Under the pieces are notes generated by a model that saw only the letters and a list, made by a program, of their open reading frames with translations, had not been told where the DNA came from and searched no databases. The translations under genes and the position numbers were made by a program. From FEB-25 sp963726315 (GTDB taxonomy: Bacteria; Chloroflexota; Anaerolineae; Anaerolineales; UBA4823): 64,000 bases of DNA. Positions within the stretch are counted from its first letter, which is position 1. Each line of letters begins with the position of its first letter. Below are positions 1-8,346 of this stretch, one piece after another. The stretch spans positions 124,001-188,000 of the forward strand of contig CAVSBZ010000002.1 in the NCBI GenBank assembly GCA_963726315.1, in the 5' to 3' direction.

Positions 1-420
1 CAATTGACCGGAAAAATTATCGGTTGTGCCATGGAAGTACATAAAATATTGGGCAATGGCTTTCAAGAACTCATCTACCAACGTGCTTTGGCGATAGAGA
101 TGACGCAGCAAGGATTGGCATTCAGCCGCGAGCACGAAACGAAGATATTTTATAAGGATGTTAATATCGGCACCCGTCGCGTTGATTTTTTTGTCGAAGA
201 TAAAGTCATGGTGGAAATTAAAGCCCAGTTAAAATTGGAAGATGTCCATTTGGCTCAAGCGATAAACTACCTCGAAGCTTATGGGTTGCAAGTCGGTTTG
301 CTCATAAATTTTGGAGCGCGTAGTCTGGATTTCAAACGACTAATGAAAACACCGCGAGATCGGGTCAGCCTGATCAAAAGTCAAGACTATGATTTAATGA
401 GTGCTGTGATCAGACAGTGA
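1..420 (+). CDS. GxxExxY family protein, 5' end outside window
   Basis: The name-giving G-x-x-E-x-x-Y motif is visible as GFQELIY about 20 residues in, followed by the family's nuclease-like core (RVDFFVEDKVMVEIKA, then a Q-A-I-NYL segment). GxxExxY proteins (PF13366) are small PD-(D/E)XK-like proteins of unclear function, often near transposable or repeated DNA. The frame is open to base 1. The possible TTG start at base 4 sits inside the conserved LTGKIIG segment, so I read it as Leu in a protein that begins upstream. The stop at 418-420 is followed by a repeat that recurs twice more nearby. The last codons and the 3' flank form an 11-bp inverted repeat (385-395 with 423-433). Confidence 0.8.
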   Translation, partial: QLTGKIIGCAMEVHKILGNGFQELIYQRALAIEMTQQGLAFSREHETKIFYKDVNIGTRRVDFFVEDKVMVEIKAQLKLEDVHLAQAINYLEAYGLQVGLLINFGARSLDFKRLMKTPRDRVSLIKSQDYDLMSAVIRQ

Positions 421-423
421 TCA

Positions 424-466
424 AATCATAGTCCATCATAAAATCATTTTAATCATAGTTCGAGAC
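424..466. repeat. diverged copy of local AATCATAGT repeat
   Basis: The 43 bases resemble the first part of the 69-bp direct repeat at 1208-1276 and 1339-1407 (AATCATAGTCCATCA, then AATCAT, then TCATAGT, then GAGAC/CAAGAC) with several substitutions. It lies between the GxxExxY gene and yigZ. Each unit contains AATCATAGT twice, so this may be a small dispersed repeat family. Confidence 0.6.
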
Positions 467-474
467 TATTCCCC

Positions 475-1113
475 ATGCACCCGTACCCCGTCCCTGCCCA
501 CGAGATCCGACGCGAGCTCACCGTATCAAACTCGCGCTTCATCTCCACCCTCATCCCGGTCTTCTCGGTGGATGAAGCCAAAGCCTTCATCCATCGCATC
601 AAGGCTGAGTTCCCCGATGCCTCCCACAATGTACCCGTCTACCTGATCGGGCATGGCGATTCGGAAACCGCCCACTGCTCAGATGCCGGCGAGCCATCCG
701 GAACTGCCGGACGACCTGCCCTGGCGGTACTGCGCGGTAGCGGATTAGGGGATGTTGCCGTGGTGGTCACGCGCTATTTTGGTGGTACCAAACTGGGCAC
801 GGGCGGACTGGTACGCGCCTATTCAGATGCGGTGAGAATTGTGGTAGAGGCGGTTCCGCGGGCTGAAAAGGTTCAGACCCATACCATCATGCTGGTAATT
901 CCTTACACCTACCTTGAGCGCGTGCGCCTGCTGGTGGCATCACAATCCGGCATGGTGCTTGACGAGGAATTTACTGCAGATATCACCCTGACTGCCCAGC
1001 TGCGAGTGGAGAACCTACCAGCTTTTCAAGCCTCACTGAGTGATCTCACCAAAGGCAAGGTGAAGGCGGAAGTGATCAAGACAAAGGAAATTTTAATGCC
1101 TATTTCCCAGTAG
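475..1113 (+). CDS. yigZ: YigZ/IMPACT family protein
   Basis: This 212-residue protein has the UPF0029/IMPACT signature: GEPSGTAGRPAL at about residues 65-76, then VVVTRYFGGTKLGTGGLVRAY. The C-terminal ~65 residues correspond to the DUF1949 ferredoxin-like domain. Length and domain order match bacterial YigZ. Eukaryotic IMPACT modulates GCN2 signalling; the bacterial role is not settled, though a nucleic-acid or ribosome-related function has been suggested. The ATG at 475 precedes the conserved RFISTLIPVFSVDEA start of the domain. It stands alone, with repeat-bearing spacers on both sides. Confidence 0.93.
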   Translation: MHPYPVPAHEIRRELTVSNSRFISTLIPVFSVDEAKAFIHRIKAEFPDASHNVPVYLIGHGDSETAHCSDAGEPSGTAGRPALAVLRGSGLGDVAVVVTRYFGGTKLGTGGLVRAYSDAVRIVVEAVPRAEKVQTHTIMLVIPYTYLERVRLLVASQSGMVLDEEFTADITLTAQLRVENLPAFQASLSDLTKGKVKAEVIKTKEILMPISQ

Positions 1114-1207
1114 ACTGGACATTGAGCATTTTTTATCCGGTATTCCGTTATTTCATCCGTTGACCAAGCCTGAGCTGCAACTTCTATATTTCCATCTATG
1201 AGCTTGT

Positions 1208-1276
1208 AATCATAGTCCATCAAATAATCATTTCAATCATAGTGCAAGACGTTTTACCCTACAACATCATCAGCAC
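1208..1276. repeat. 69-bp direct repeat, copy 1
   Basis: Copy 1 of a 69-bp direct repeat differs from copy 2 (1339-1407) at a single base that I can see. It contains a duplicate of the last codons and stop of the DUF493 gene (ends in CATCATCAGCAC) without the rest of the gene. Confidence 0.85.
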
Positions 1277-1289
1277 ACCCCGTGTTTTT

Positions 1290-1317
1290 GTAAGGACACG
1301 ATATATCGTGCCCCTAC
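1290..1317. repeat. REP-like palindrome around CACGATATATCGTG
   Basis: A perfect 14-bp palindrome, CACGATATATCGTG (1297-1310), sits in a 28-bp imperfect one whose outer arms read GTAAGGA and GCCCCTAC. Such short GTAGGGGC...GCCCCTAC palindromes resemble REP-type intergenic elements. It lies between the two 69-bp direct repeat copies. The REP assignment is by resemblance only. Confidence 0.55.
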
Positions 1318-1338
1318 TCCTTAAAGATAAACGCTTCA

Positions 1339-1407
1339 AATCATAGTCCATCAACTAATCATTTCAATCATAGTGCAAGACGTTTTACCCTACAACATCA
1401 TCAGCAC
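1339..1407. repeat. 69-bp direct repeat, copy 2, overlaps DUF493 3' end
   Basis: Copy 2 of the 69-bp repeat includes the final codons (V-L-M-M-L-stop) of the minus-strand DUF493 gene plus its 3' flank. It is therefore probably the parental copy and 1208-1276 the duplicate. Confidence 0.85.
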
Positions 1408-1635
1408 CCGCTTGTGGGCACTAAGCTCACGGTAAATATTATCCAGCTGCTCCTGGTTTTCAGCGTTGATCCGCACGGTGATCGAAACAAACTTGCCATT
1501 CCGGCTCAAATGCCTGCTCATCCCGTCTTCAGTAGCCACAGCCGCATATTTCTGGATGATCTCTACCACCAGGCTCTCGAAATCATCCTCGTTTGCCCCC
1601 ATCACCTTAACGGGAAATACGCGCGGGAAATCCAT
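1390..1635 (-). CDS. DUF493 (YbeD-like) family protein
   Basis: This 81-residue protein begins with FPRVFPVKVMGANEDDFESLV, the usual first strand and helix of DUF493/YbeD proteins. It continues with a central SRNGKFVSITVRINAENQEQLDNIYREL segment and ends in the typical hydrophobic VLMML. The family has an ACT-like fold. E. coli YbeD lies next to lipoate genes, but the role is unproven and no lipoate gene is nearby here. The length matches the family. Its 3' end is part of the duplicated 69-bp repeat. Confidence 0.85.
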   Translation of the reverse strand: MDFPRVFPVKVMGANEDDFESLVVEIIQKYAAVATEDGMSRHLSRNGKFVSITVRINAENQEQLDNIYRELSAHKRVLMML

Positions 1636-1675
1636 GCTCTAGTCTGCCCAATATAAAAATTATATTAAATTATAC

Positions 1676-2626
1676 CTAAGGATTGACCGTCCCGTCCCAG
1701 CCTGCCAGACGGGCTGAGAGCCACCATAATGCCTGCCCTTTCAGGTAGCAGTTTAATGAGTGGCTGTGGGCGCAGCTGATTTCCGGGGCGGGGCAGGCAC
1801 CTGGGTGAGTATCGCACCAGCTCTGGCACCACGGGCAGGCGTCGGTTGGGTTGGGGTACTGCGTTCCATCTGGAAGCCAGCTTTCGATATCGGCGAAGTC
1901 ATACAAGACTTTACTATTCGCCAACACATAATCACGCACCATGTTGTTGTTGCGGTTCAAGACAGAGTCGCCGGTTGTGCCGTCTGTGTGACCGGTCATA
2001 TAAACGAAGCGCACCTCCGGGTATTCCGTCTCAAGTTGGGTCATCATGTCCAGGTACTGCTGAACTTCAGCCGTACTCAGCCACGACATCTCGCCGCACC
2101 ATGACCACATAAATGCATTCGCCTGCGGTGCCGAGTCCAACATATCTCGCGCTGTGCTGAGGAATGCGCCTGCGTTCCAGGAAAAGCCGCTGTTGTAACC
2201 CATGCGTAGTAAGGTGGGATTCCCCTGGTTTGGTGGTAAAACCCAATTTTTAAGGAAGTTATAGCTGGGAGGGTCGACGTAGCTGCTCATATAATCAGCC
2301 CCAGCCCACAGCTGGGTGCCGTGTGAGGTAGACCCATACGACCAAATGACGTTCTGCCTGGCAGCCTGTACCCATATCTGGGGGATCTGAGCAACATCAC
2401 GGTTGTTATGGTCGATGATGATGGCTGAAGGATGGTTAGCTCTATGCAGCAGCGGGAGGTAATTTACCAGCACGTCTTGCGGAAAAATAAGTTTTTCATG
2501 TTGCAAGACGACCGGTGGAGATGCCAGTACCCCGGTGATTTTGGCGGATAACACCACATCCAGGACGAATACCATAAGGGCCGCGACGTAGTATATCGCG
2601 GGCGAAGTACGAAAAGTTTTCATCAT
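1676..2626 (-). CDS. secreted protein, possibly SGNH-hydrolase-like
   Basis: The 316-residue product has an N-terminal hydrophobic segment (residues ~10-30), consistent with export or anchoring. The mature part is Trp- and Cys-rich, with a C-terminal C-P-W-C-Q-S-W-C cluster and further Cys that may form disulphides. The segment VRFVYMTGHTDG...YDFADIESW recalls the last block of SGNH/GDSL-type esterase folds (a D-x-x-H-like position), but I cannot identify a complete catalytic triad. It stands next to, and is divergent from nothing in, the Mut7-C gene upstream (both on the minus strand, 16 bases apart). Exact function is unknown. Confidence 0.6.
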   Translation of the reverse strand: MMKTFRTSPAIYYVAALMVFVLDVVLSAKITGVLASPPVVLQHEKLIFPQDVLVNYLPLLHRANHPSAIIIDHNNRDVAQIPQIWVQAARQNVIWSYGSTSHGTQLWAGADYMSSYVDPPSYNFLKNWVLPPNQGNPTLLRMGYNSGFSWNAGAFLSTARDMLDSAPQANAFMWSWCGEMSWLSTAEVQQYLDMMTQLETEYPEVRFVYMTGHTDGTTGDSVLNRNNNMVRDYVLANSKVLYDFADIESWLPDGTQYPNPTDACPWCQSWCDTHPGACPAPEISCAHSHSLNCYLKGQALWWLSARLAGWDGTVNP

Positions 2627-2642
2627 GTCCTCCTTGAATCGA

Positions 2643-3347
2643 CTACGCTTGGTCTTCCAGCTCGCCGATCAGCTGCAGCATATGCTCATAATGCGAGCCT
2701 TTCCAGTAGACCTGCTTGCAGGAGGGACATATCCGGAACTCATCGTAATATTTCTTGGTCAGCGGCTCCAGGCGCTCGATGATGTCTTGTTTGCTCACCA
2801 CCTGGAGTGGGCTGTTGCAGCGCAGGCAGCGTTGAAATGGCGTCACCTGGTTCGTCAGCTTGAACCGCCGCAATACCTCTGCCACCTGCAAGCGTGGGTC
2901 TGTCTGGTGGATGCAATATCCACGCCTGATCGCCTTCCGCATCAACAATCTCCGGTCACGCGTCAGCAGTACCCGGCTGTCTTCCACCGAAACCCGGGCA
3001 AGCTCATCATCCTGGTAATCATTGCGATACAGGCAATCGATCCCCAGCATGCGCAGGTAAGTCGCCAGTTGACCCAGGTGGTTATCCAGGATAAAGCAAG
3101 GTTCACCGTCCAAAGGAGAATTAGCAGGATACACCGTTACCTGATCTGCTTCATGAAGGCGGTTGGAGGCATCTACCTGCAATCCGTTGACCTTCACCTG
3201 GCCAATCTCAGTATGGGGGATACCGCTCAATTCGATCAGATGTTTGAGGCTTTGGTGAGACTCAAATTCCAGGTTGAAGGTGGAATTTTTCCGCTGAGGA
3301 GATAAAAAATCGTTCAGCTCATCCAGGTAAGTGAATGTGGCTTTCAT
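2643..3347 (-). CDS. Mut7-C RNase domain protein with N-terminal ubiquitin-like domain
   Basis: Domain order is a ubiquitin-like Ub-Mut7C domain (residues ~1-85; HLIELSGIPHTEIGQVKVNG is its core), then a PIN-fold Mut7-C RNase domain (~90-235; RMLGIDCLYRNDYQDDELA and LLTRDRRLL carry the acidic residues). A zinc ribbon follows with CLRC and CPSC. This bacterial architecture is typical of the family and is inferred to act in RNA cleavage or quality control. I take the ATG at 3347 because it begins the conserved KATFTYL strand; a GTG at 3359 in the same frame is closer to a GGAG. It lies 18 bases after the DUF3052 gene on the same strand. Confidence 0.88.
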   Translation of the reverse strand: MKATFTYLDELNDFLSPQRKNSTFNLEFESHQSLKHLIELSGIPHTEIGQVKVNGLQVDASNRLHEADQVTVYPANSPLDGEPCFILDNHLGQLATYLRMLGIDCLYRNDYQDDELARVSVEDSRVLLTRDRRLLMRKAIRRGYCIHQTDPRLQVAEVLRRFKLTNQVTPFQRCLRCNSPLQVVSKQDIIERLEPLTKKYYDEFRICPSCKQVYWKGSHYEHMLQLIGELEDQA

Positions 3348-3365
3348 GAAACATCGCACTCCAGC

Positions 3366-3755
3366 TCAGGTCTCGATCCATTTCAGGCGTAAAGCTGCCC
3401 AATCATCATCGATAGCGATCATCGCCACGCCCTGTAAGCCAAGCGTGTTGGCGTAGGCGTTGATTGTATCGCGGTTGATATCGGTCTTCAACTTCGAAGT
3501 ACCCTTGTGGTAGCTCACCCACAACATGCCCTTGGGAGGCAATAGCCTGGAGAGAGCTGGCAGCTGGGCTTCCAGTTCAGCACGGTTGGCAATGAACACC
3601 TGGATGCAGTCCACCAGGCTGCTTGAATCGCTCAGCAGCATAACCCCCTCTGGCAGATCGCCCATCTGGGTAGTATATCCACTGGGTGCGTTCACCAACA
3701 TGAACTTGCTGCCCGGTTTAATCGCCAGTTTTTGGGCTAGAGATTTTTCAGACAT
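3366..3755 (-). CDS. DUF3052 family protein
   Basis: The 129-residue protein shows the DUF3052 pattern: SLAQKLAIKPG near the N-terminus, a central MLWVSYHKGTSKLKTDINRD, and a C-terminal VAMIAIDDDWAALRLKW. The function of the family is unknown. A GGAGG lies 5-10 bases before the ATG at 3755. It is co-directional with the rhomboid-like gene upstream (15 bases) and with the Mut7-C gene downstream. Confidence 0.85.
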   Translation of the reverse strand: MSEKSLAQKLAIKPGSKFMLVNAPSGYTTQMGDLPEGVMLLSDSSSLVDCIQVFIANRAELEAQLPALSRLLPPKGMLWVSYHKGTSKLKTDINRDTINAYANTLGLQGVAMIAIDDDWAALRLKWIET

Positions 3756-3770
3756 ATTTCCTCCACTGGA

Positions 3771-4445
3771 TCAAGCCTTCCTTTTTATCTCGAATAGATA
3801 GGCGCTAAGAAAGCCGACCGGGTAGGCGATCAGGTGTGCCAGGTCGTCTGATAATTCAATTGCCGGGCTCACTCCAGCGCCCTCTGGAAAGAACAGGGCA
3901 ATCAGCAGGAAAGCCAGGTTGACGCCAAATACCACCCAGCGCCAGGGTTTGGGTAAAAAGGTTGTGATCAGTCCCAGGGTGCCCATATACCCGGCCGATG
4001 GGCCCACGTTGCGTGAAAAGAACAGTGCCCGTTCCTGGCTGAAACCAATCTGGTGCAACGGTAATGAGAAGATCACCCCTTCAATCACCAGGGTCACCAG
4101 GTGGACACCCCAGAAGGTGAGTGTAGCCCGTAATGTACCCGCCTGCCATTCTGCTACCCCGCTGGTAAAGGAGACCATCCCCAGTGCGAACCAAAAGGTC
4201 ACCCCACCGCTGGTCACTAGTGCCGAAAGGATCAGCCGCCACCAGCGCAAGAACCAGAAGTCACGCGGTGCAAACCCCAGCCGGTTCACCCATTCGCGAG
4301 TGAGCTCCTGGAGAATACTGTTCGTCCACCACGCCACCAGCAGCAACAGGATGACCATAATCAGGGTGAATGGAAGCCGGCTGATCACCCGAGTTAAATT
4401 TATAGAACCCTGTTTTATACTCTTTATACTGGATGGTTCACTCAT
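3771..4445 (-). CDS. rhomboid-like integral membrane protein
   Basis: The 224-residue polytopic protein has about six hydrophobic segments. The motif NVGPSAGYMGTLG resembles the serine loop of rhomboids (GxSxG), and a His in DDLAHLIAYPVGF is in the position of the rhomboid catalytic His, followed by a small-residue helix. Spacing of Ser and His supports a divergent rhomboid fold, but the classical GASG is replaced by GPSAG, so protease activity is uncertain. The ATG at 4445 follows directly on the stop of mprF (4446), implying translational coupling. Confidence 0.55.
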   Translation of the reverse strand: MSEPSSIKSIKQGSINLTRVISRLPFTLIMVILLLLVAWWTNSILQELTREWVNRLGFAPRDFWFLRWWRLILSALVTSGGVTFWFALGMVSFTSGVAEWQAGTLRATLTFWGVHLVTLVIEGVIFSLPLHQIGFSQERALFFSRNVGPSAGYMGTLGLITTFLPKPWRWVVFGVNLAFLLIALFFPEGAGVSPAIELSDDLAHLIAYPVGFLSAYLFEIKRKA

Positions 4446-7160
4446 TTATTCTGCTTCAGATGTCACCCGCGTGGGTGCCTGACTGGGTCTTCGTATAATC
4501 CCCAGCAGATCTGTCCCCAAATCAGCCCGCAGCATGGCAATGGTGACTGCCGGCAGGCTGGCTGCGCTGGGATAGATCAGATAGCGTGGAGACCAGGCTG
4601 GGTCGAACTTGGCTTTAAACTCATGCAGCCCTTTAAAGTTGTAGAACTGGTCCACGTGTTCATAAATATAATGTAATGCCCGTTCGATCGCCGGGTCGGT
4701 AGGGTTTTCCCCAATCCCCGATAAGCCGCTTAGCCCCATATTGAACGTGGCGATCCCCTGGGCTTTGGCCCATTCAATCAGTGAGACAAACAGAAAATCC
4801 ATCTGTCCCTTTTCAGCCTGGCGGCGGTGGCGCATCAAGTCGATGCTGATTTCATTTGCCTGGTACTCGGGAAGGATGTTGGCGAATGCATCGATGGCAC
4901 CGTCGGGGTTGCGGATGATGATCACCCGAGTGCTGTTCAGGTAGTCTTCATCAAACCAACCGAGAGAGAATCGTTTTTCATAACCATGCATGCTGGTCAG
5001 CCATTCGTCGCTGATCTGGTGCAGCTCGTCCATTACAGCAGTCGGGTGGGGAGGCTCGAGTACTTCAGCCTGGTAGCCCAGCCGTTTCATCTTGTTGACC
5101 CCTGTGCGGATGTTCTTCTTCTCGCCCCCGGCGATACTAAACGTAGCCAGGTTTACAATCGCCTCACTACCAACGCATATGGAATGGTAGCCCGCTTGTT
5201 TATAAGCTTCCAGGTAATCTGGCAGCACCTGGGAGAAGGCAGCCTCCCAATCATTATGGTCGCAAAAGTTCTTGAAGCTATTGATGCAGGCTGTAATATC
5301 GTTAGCCGGACCAATTGGGTCTCCCAGGGTAAGTGCAATGCGTCCTTCAACCACATAACCGATCACCGACCCACCCGGGCTGAAATAATATATTTTGTCA
5401 TTAAAAAGCACCATCCGCGCCAGGCTGCTGCACCCATAAGCTTCAACGATTTCCCGCGCTTTCTGCCGCTCCATCAGGCTGGCTCCTCGGCGTACAAGCA
5501 CCGGCCTGATTAACATAATCAGCGCATAACCGATGGTCACTGCTCCGACGATATAGATTGAGCTGACGAAGTAGCGCGCGAAGGTAGTCGTTGGGATTAA
5601 ACCAGGGTTGTAGAATTGGGTGAACATCACTGCCGTCTGGCTCAGCGCGGCAACCAGGCTGAAGGTGACCTTCTGACCATTTAAGATGAAATGCCGGTCC
5701 AGCAGGTAAAAACCCAATGCGCCGTAGACCAGGGTGAAAACCAGTGCCCCCAGCAATGCCAGCAATCCCTGGCGGATGGAAGGTGGATCAGAACGGGCAT
5801 GAAAATGCGGCTGCAAGTAGATCAACCAGGCTGCCAGGGCTGTTGCCAGGATTGCCTCTTCATAATCCAGCCCCTTGAACAGGTGCACGGGTACAGATAT
5901 GATCAAAATGGTAACCGTAAGCACCCAGGCCAGGCGCTTGCGCCTTAATAATCCATTGGCGAGGATGAGCAAGGCGAACCCCGCCAGCACGGATGTCAGG
6001 TGACCGCCAACATCCACTCCAAATGGGGAATACTGCTCCAGAAGTACCAGCCTGCTTTGCATGGCCGGAGTCAGACCTGAAAGCACATCAATGATGCCCA
6101 TAAATGCTGTCAGGAGGGCAACTATGCGGATGCTCCACACCTCGGTGCTGGGAGTTTCTTCCCCTTTAAAGGTTTTCAGCCGGCGCAGTAGGATGAACCC
6201 GATCGCCAGCGGCAGCCAGAAGGTCAACCCGCGGAAGGATAAGGCGATCACCGTTGCTCGCTCAATCGGCACGCCCAGTGAGGCAAACACCAGGGTCATC
6301 ATGCCTTCCACTACCCCAATTCCTTGGGGAGTGATGGCGATGATCCAAAACAGGATCCCCATGGCATAGCCTGCCACCAGCACACCAAAGCGCACCTTCT
6401 GGTGGAAGGCTAAAAACAAGAAATACAACGTGGTGAGGTTAGCCAGATGGGCGGCAAAGGCGATACCCATCGTCCGGATTAGTAGCCCAGGTTGGGCAGC
6501 AATGGCGATGGATGCCTCAGTGAATTCATCTCGATTTTTCTCCACCCAGGCTTCATCCAGGAAATCCGGTCGTCTGGTTAACCTGGCGATGCGGTTGGCT
6601 AACCTTCGTACCCAGTCAAGGAGCTTCTGCAGCCATTCAGGGCGCCACAACCCGAGCAAGAGGAAAGCGGTCAGCGTCCCGATTACCAGCAATAAAATTA
6701 CCGCCACGATGCTCTCGTAATATTTAAGCGTGTGGTGGGTAAACAGGTAGATCAGCCCGGTCACCAGGATGATGAGGAATGCGGTGAAGTCAGCCACCAG
6801 CACCAGCAGGGTACCAATTGCAGCTCGGGCAGCCGATTGACCCCGCCTGGCAGCATCATCCACAAATAATGACATGCCGCTGGCTCCTCCGATCGGAACC
6901 GCTACGTTCATAAAGATGGATGAGAATGTGATGGGGAGTAATTCAGTCAGCTTGCTCTGCACTCCCACCGTGAGGAAAGCCGACTGATATAAGGCGGTAT
7001 AGATGATGTAGTAGACGAAACAGGATAAGACCGCAGCCGCCACCCACTGCCACTGACCTCCGATGAGGGTTTCAGCTAATTTCTTTATCTCACTGAACCT
7101 GCTGATGACCACCCACAGGAAGATGATGACCAGAATCCAGAAAATCCAGCGTCGTTTCAT
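4446..7160 (-). CDS. mprF: MprF-like lysylphosphatidylglycerol synthase/flippase
   Basis: This 904-residue membrane protein has the MprF two-part layout. An N-terminal multi-helix flippase region (UPF0104/YbhN-like; residues ~1-330 with GGASGMSLFVDDAARRGQS and PQGIGVVEGMMT) is followed by further helices to about 560. A C-terminal GNAT-like DUF2156 synthase domain (~580-880) has GDPIGP, FNMGLSGLSGIG and FKAKFDPAWSPRYLIYP. MprF proteins transfer an amino acid from aminoacyl-tRNA to phosphatidylglycerol and flip the product, lowering membrane negative charge. The amino acid used here cannot be read from sequence. It is the first gene of a minus-strand set running to 2643. Confidence 0.92.
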   Translation of the reverse strand: MKRRWIFWILVIIFLWVVISRFSEIKKLAETLIGGQWQWVAAAVLSCFVYYIIYTALYQSAFLTVGVQSKLTELLPITFSSIFMNVAVPIGGASGMSLFVDDAARRGQSAARAAIGTLLVLVADFTAFLIILVTGLIYLFTHHTLKYYESIVAVILLLVIGTLTAFLLLGLWRPEWLQKLLDWVRRLANRIARLTRRPDFLDEAWVEKNRDEFTEASIAIAAQPGLLIRTMGIAFAAHLANLTTLYFLFLAFHQKVRFGVLVAGYAMGILFWIIAITPQGIGVVEGMMTLVFASLGVPIERATVIALSFRGLTFWLPLAIGFILLRRLKTFKGEETPSTEVWSIRIVALLTAFMGIIDVLSGLTPAMQSRLVLLEQYSPFGVDVGGHLTSVLAGFALLILANGLLRRKRLAWVLTVTILIISVPVHLFKGLDYEEAILATALAAWLIYLQPHFHARSDPPSIRQGLLALLGALVFTLVYGALGFYLLDRHFILNGQKVTFSLVAALSQTAVMFTQFYNPGLIPTTTFARYFVSSIYIVGAVTIGYALIMLIRPVLVRRGASLMERQKAREIVEAYGCSSLARMVLFNDKIYYFSPGGSVIGYVVEGRIALTLGDPIGPANDITACINSFKNFCDHNDWEAAFSQVLPDYLEAYKQAGYHSICVGSEAIVNLATFSIAGGEKKNIRTGVNKMKRLGYQAEVLEPPHPTAVMDELHQISDEWLTSMHGYEKRFSLGWFDEDYLNSTRVIIIRNPDGAIDAFANILPEYQANEISIDLMRHRRQAEKGQMDFLFVSLIEWAKAQGIATFNMGLSGLSGIGENPTDPAIERALHYIYEHVDQFYNFKGLHEFKAKFDPAWSPRYLIYPSAASLPAVTIAMLRADLGTDLLGIIRRPSQAPTRVTSEAE

Positions 7161-7295
7161 CCCACTGTTTTACTCCGTGAGGATATGCACGCATTATACA
7201 CTTGCACCCGCTACGGCGTATGGACTTGATATAAAAGAGCAGCAAGATTGAAATAAATAGTGATATTAGCTGTTGTTACCGGTCAAGTATGCGGT

Positions 7296-7598
7296 TTATC
7301 GGTGCTTCTTGCTCTTAGCACTGCCGGTTGACATTCCTGGGAATTCAGGCGCCCCCAACGAACGCATGCGTTGCTCCTCAGTCACCGGGTTCAGGCGTGG
7401 TCCATCGGTCCATTCACCGTCTTCCAGTTCGGTTGTGGCAATCTGGATGGCCTCCTGCGGGCTGTTCGCCCAGATTGTTTTCGCATACGGTTCAATGGAA
7501 TTCGCCGGGTAGGTCCCGGTCTTAAGTTTTTTCTTTACTCCCCGCTTATTGGCAAATAACCCTTCAATATAATAATGCGGCATGCTGCTCCATCCCAT
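7296..7598 (-). CDS. conserved hypothetical small protein
   Basis: This 100-residue soluble protein has YAKTIWANSPQEAIQIATTELEDGEW, an alpha/beta pattern that recalls small nucleic-acid or viral replication-like folds, but I do not recognise the family. The C-terminus is basic (SAKSKKHR). The ATG at 7598 overlaps the stop of the thioesterase gene (TAATG-type junction), indicating one operon 8304-7296. A second Met (residue 6) could also be the start. Confidence 0.6.
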   Translation of the reverse strand: MGWSSMPHYYIEGLFANKRGVKKKLKTGTYPANSIEPYAKTIWANSPQEAIQIATTELEDGEWTDGPRLNPVTEEQRMRSLGAPEFPGMSTGSAKSKKHR

Positions 7599-8068
7599 TA
7601 TTCCCCAAACAGCTGCGGCGGTGCCTGGATGGCGATCACTTCACCCCTGGCGCATACCTGACCATTAGCGGATAACCAGGCTTCCATGACCACTTTGCGA
7701 CCTTTTATCTCCTTCACCCTTGCACGCACCTCCAGCGCTACACCCAGTGGGGTGGGTTTGAGGTAATCCACTTTGAGCGAGCCAGTGACAAAACGGAAAG
7801 CCGGCAGGGTAGCCATTGCTCGACCCTCGGCTTTATAGGCTGCCGCAGCAGCCGTTCCTGTACAGTGACAGTCGATCAGTGAGGCGATCAACCCGCCGTA
7901 TACGTAACCCGGGATGGCGATGTGATATTCTCGGGGTGTGTAAGTGCATACCGTTTCTTCTCCATCCCAATAGCTCTTGATCTGTAAACCCTGCTCGTTC
8001 AAACGTCCACATCCATAACAGTAGCTTACGTTTTCAGGATAATAGTCCTGGAAGGCTTTTTCATTCAT
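7598..8068 (-). CDS. PaaI-family hotdog thioesterase
   Basis: The 156-residue single hotdog domain carries the PaaI/YbgC-like motif G-Y-V-Y-G-G-L-I-A-S-L-I-D-C-H (HGG-type helix with Asp as presumed catalytic residue), preceded by CYGCGRLNEQGLQIK. That N-terminal CYGCG-x-x-N is typical of the '4HBT/PaaI with CxxC' subgroup. The family hydrolyses acyl-CoA thioesters; the substrate here is not predictable. The start overlaps the preceding 79-aa gene by 4 bases. Confidence 0.85.
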   Translation of the reverse strand: MNEKAFQDYYPENVSYCYGCGRLNEQGLQIKSYWDGEETVCTYTPREYHIAIPGYVYGGLIASLIDCHCTGTAAAAAYKAEGRAMATLPAFRFVTGSLKVDYLKPTPLGVALEVRARVKEIKGRKVVMEAWLSANGQVCARGEVIAIQAPPQLFGE

Positions 8069-8304
8069 CTTGATACTCCCAGCTCTTTGGCAGCCAGCTC
8101 TAAGATTTCGAATCCATACCCCACAAGCTCCTCCAACCTGGTTTGATCCTTGCCCCTGATCTGCTCACCCGCTTCGATACGCTCGATGTAACGCAGCAGA
8201 GAGCCGCGCAGTCCGCTCGCCCGGTGGGCATAAGTTAAATCCACCGACAGGTGCTCGAGGCGGTCTATCAGTCGTTTGACCAGCTCCAATTCCTGATCAG
8301 CCAA
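8065..8304 (-). CDS. small helical protein of unknown function
   Basis: This 79-residue protein is charged, almost entirely helical and without Cys. It contains ELVKRLIDRLEHLSVDLTYAHRASGLRGSLLRYIERIE. I see no recognised domain. The 4-bp ATGA overlap with the PaaI thioesterase suggests coupled expression and perhaps a partner role. It is the first gene of the 8304-7296 operon. Confidence 0.6.
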   Translation of the reverse strand: MADQELELVKRLIDRLEHLSVDLTYAHRASGLRGSLLRYIERIEAGEQIRGKDQTRLEELVGYGFEILELAAKELGVSR

Positions 8305-8346
8305 GGTGCATATCCGTTGGGTTCTTCACGTCCAGGCGACTTACTG

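Noticed and set aside
1026..1223. 65-codon minus-strand frame overlapping the end of yigZ
   Set aside because: It runs through the well supported yigZ end and the repeat, with no ribosome site or known motif.
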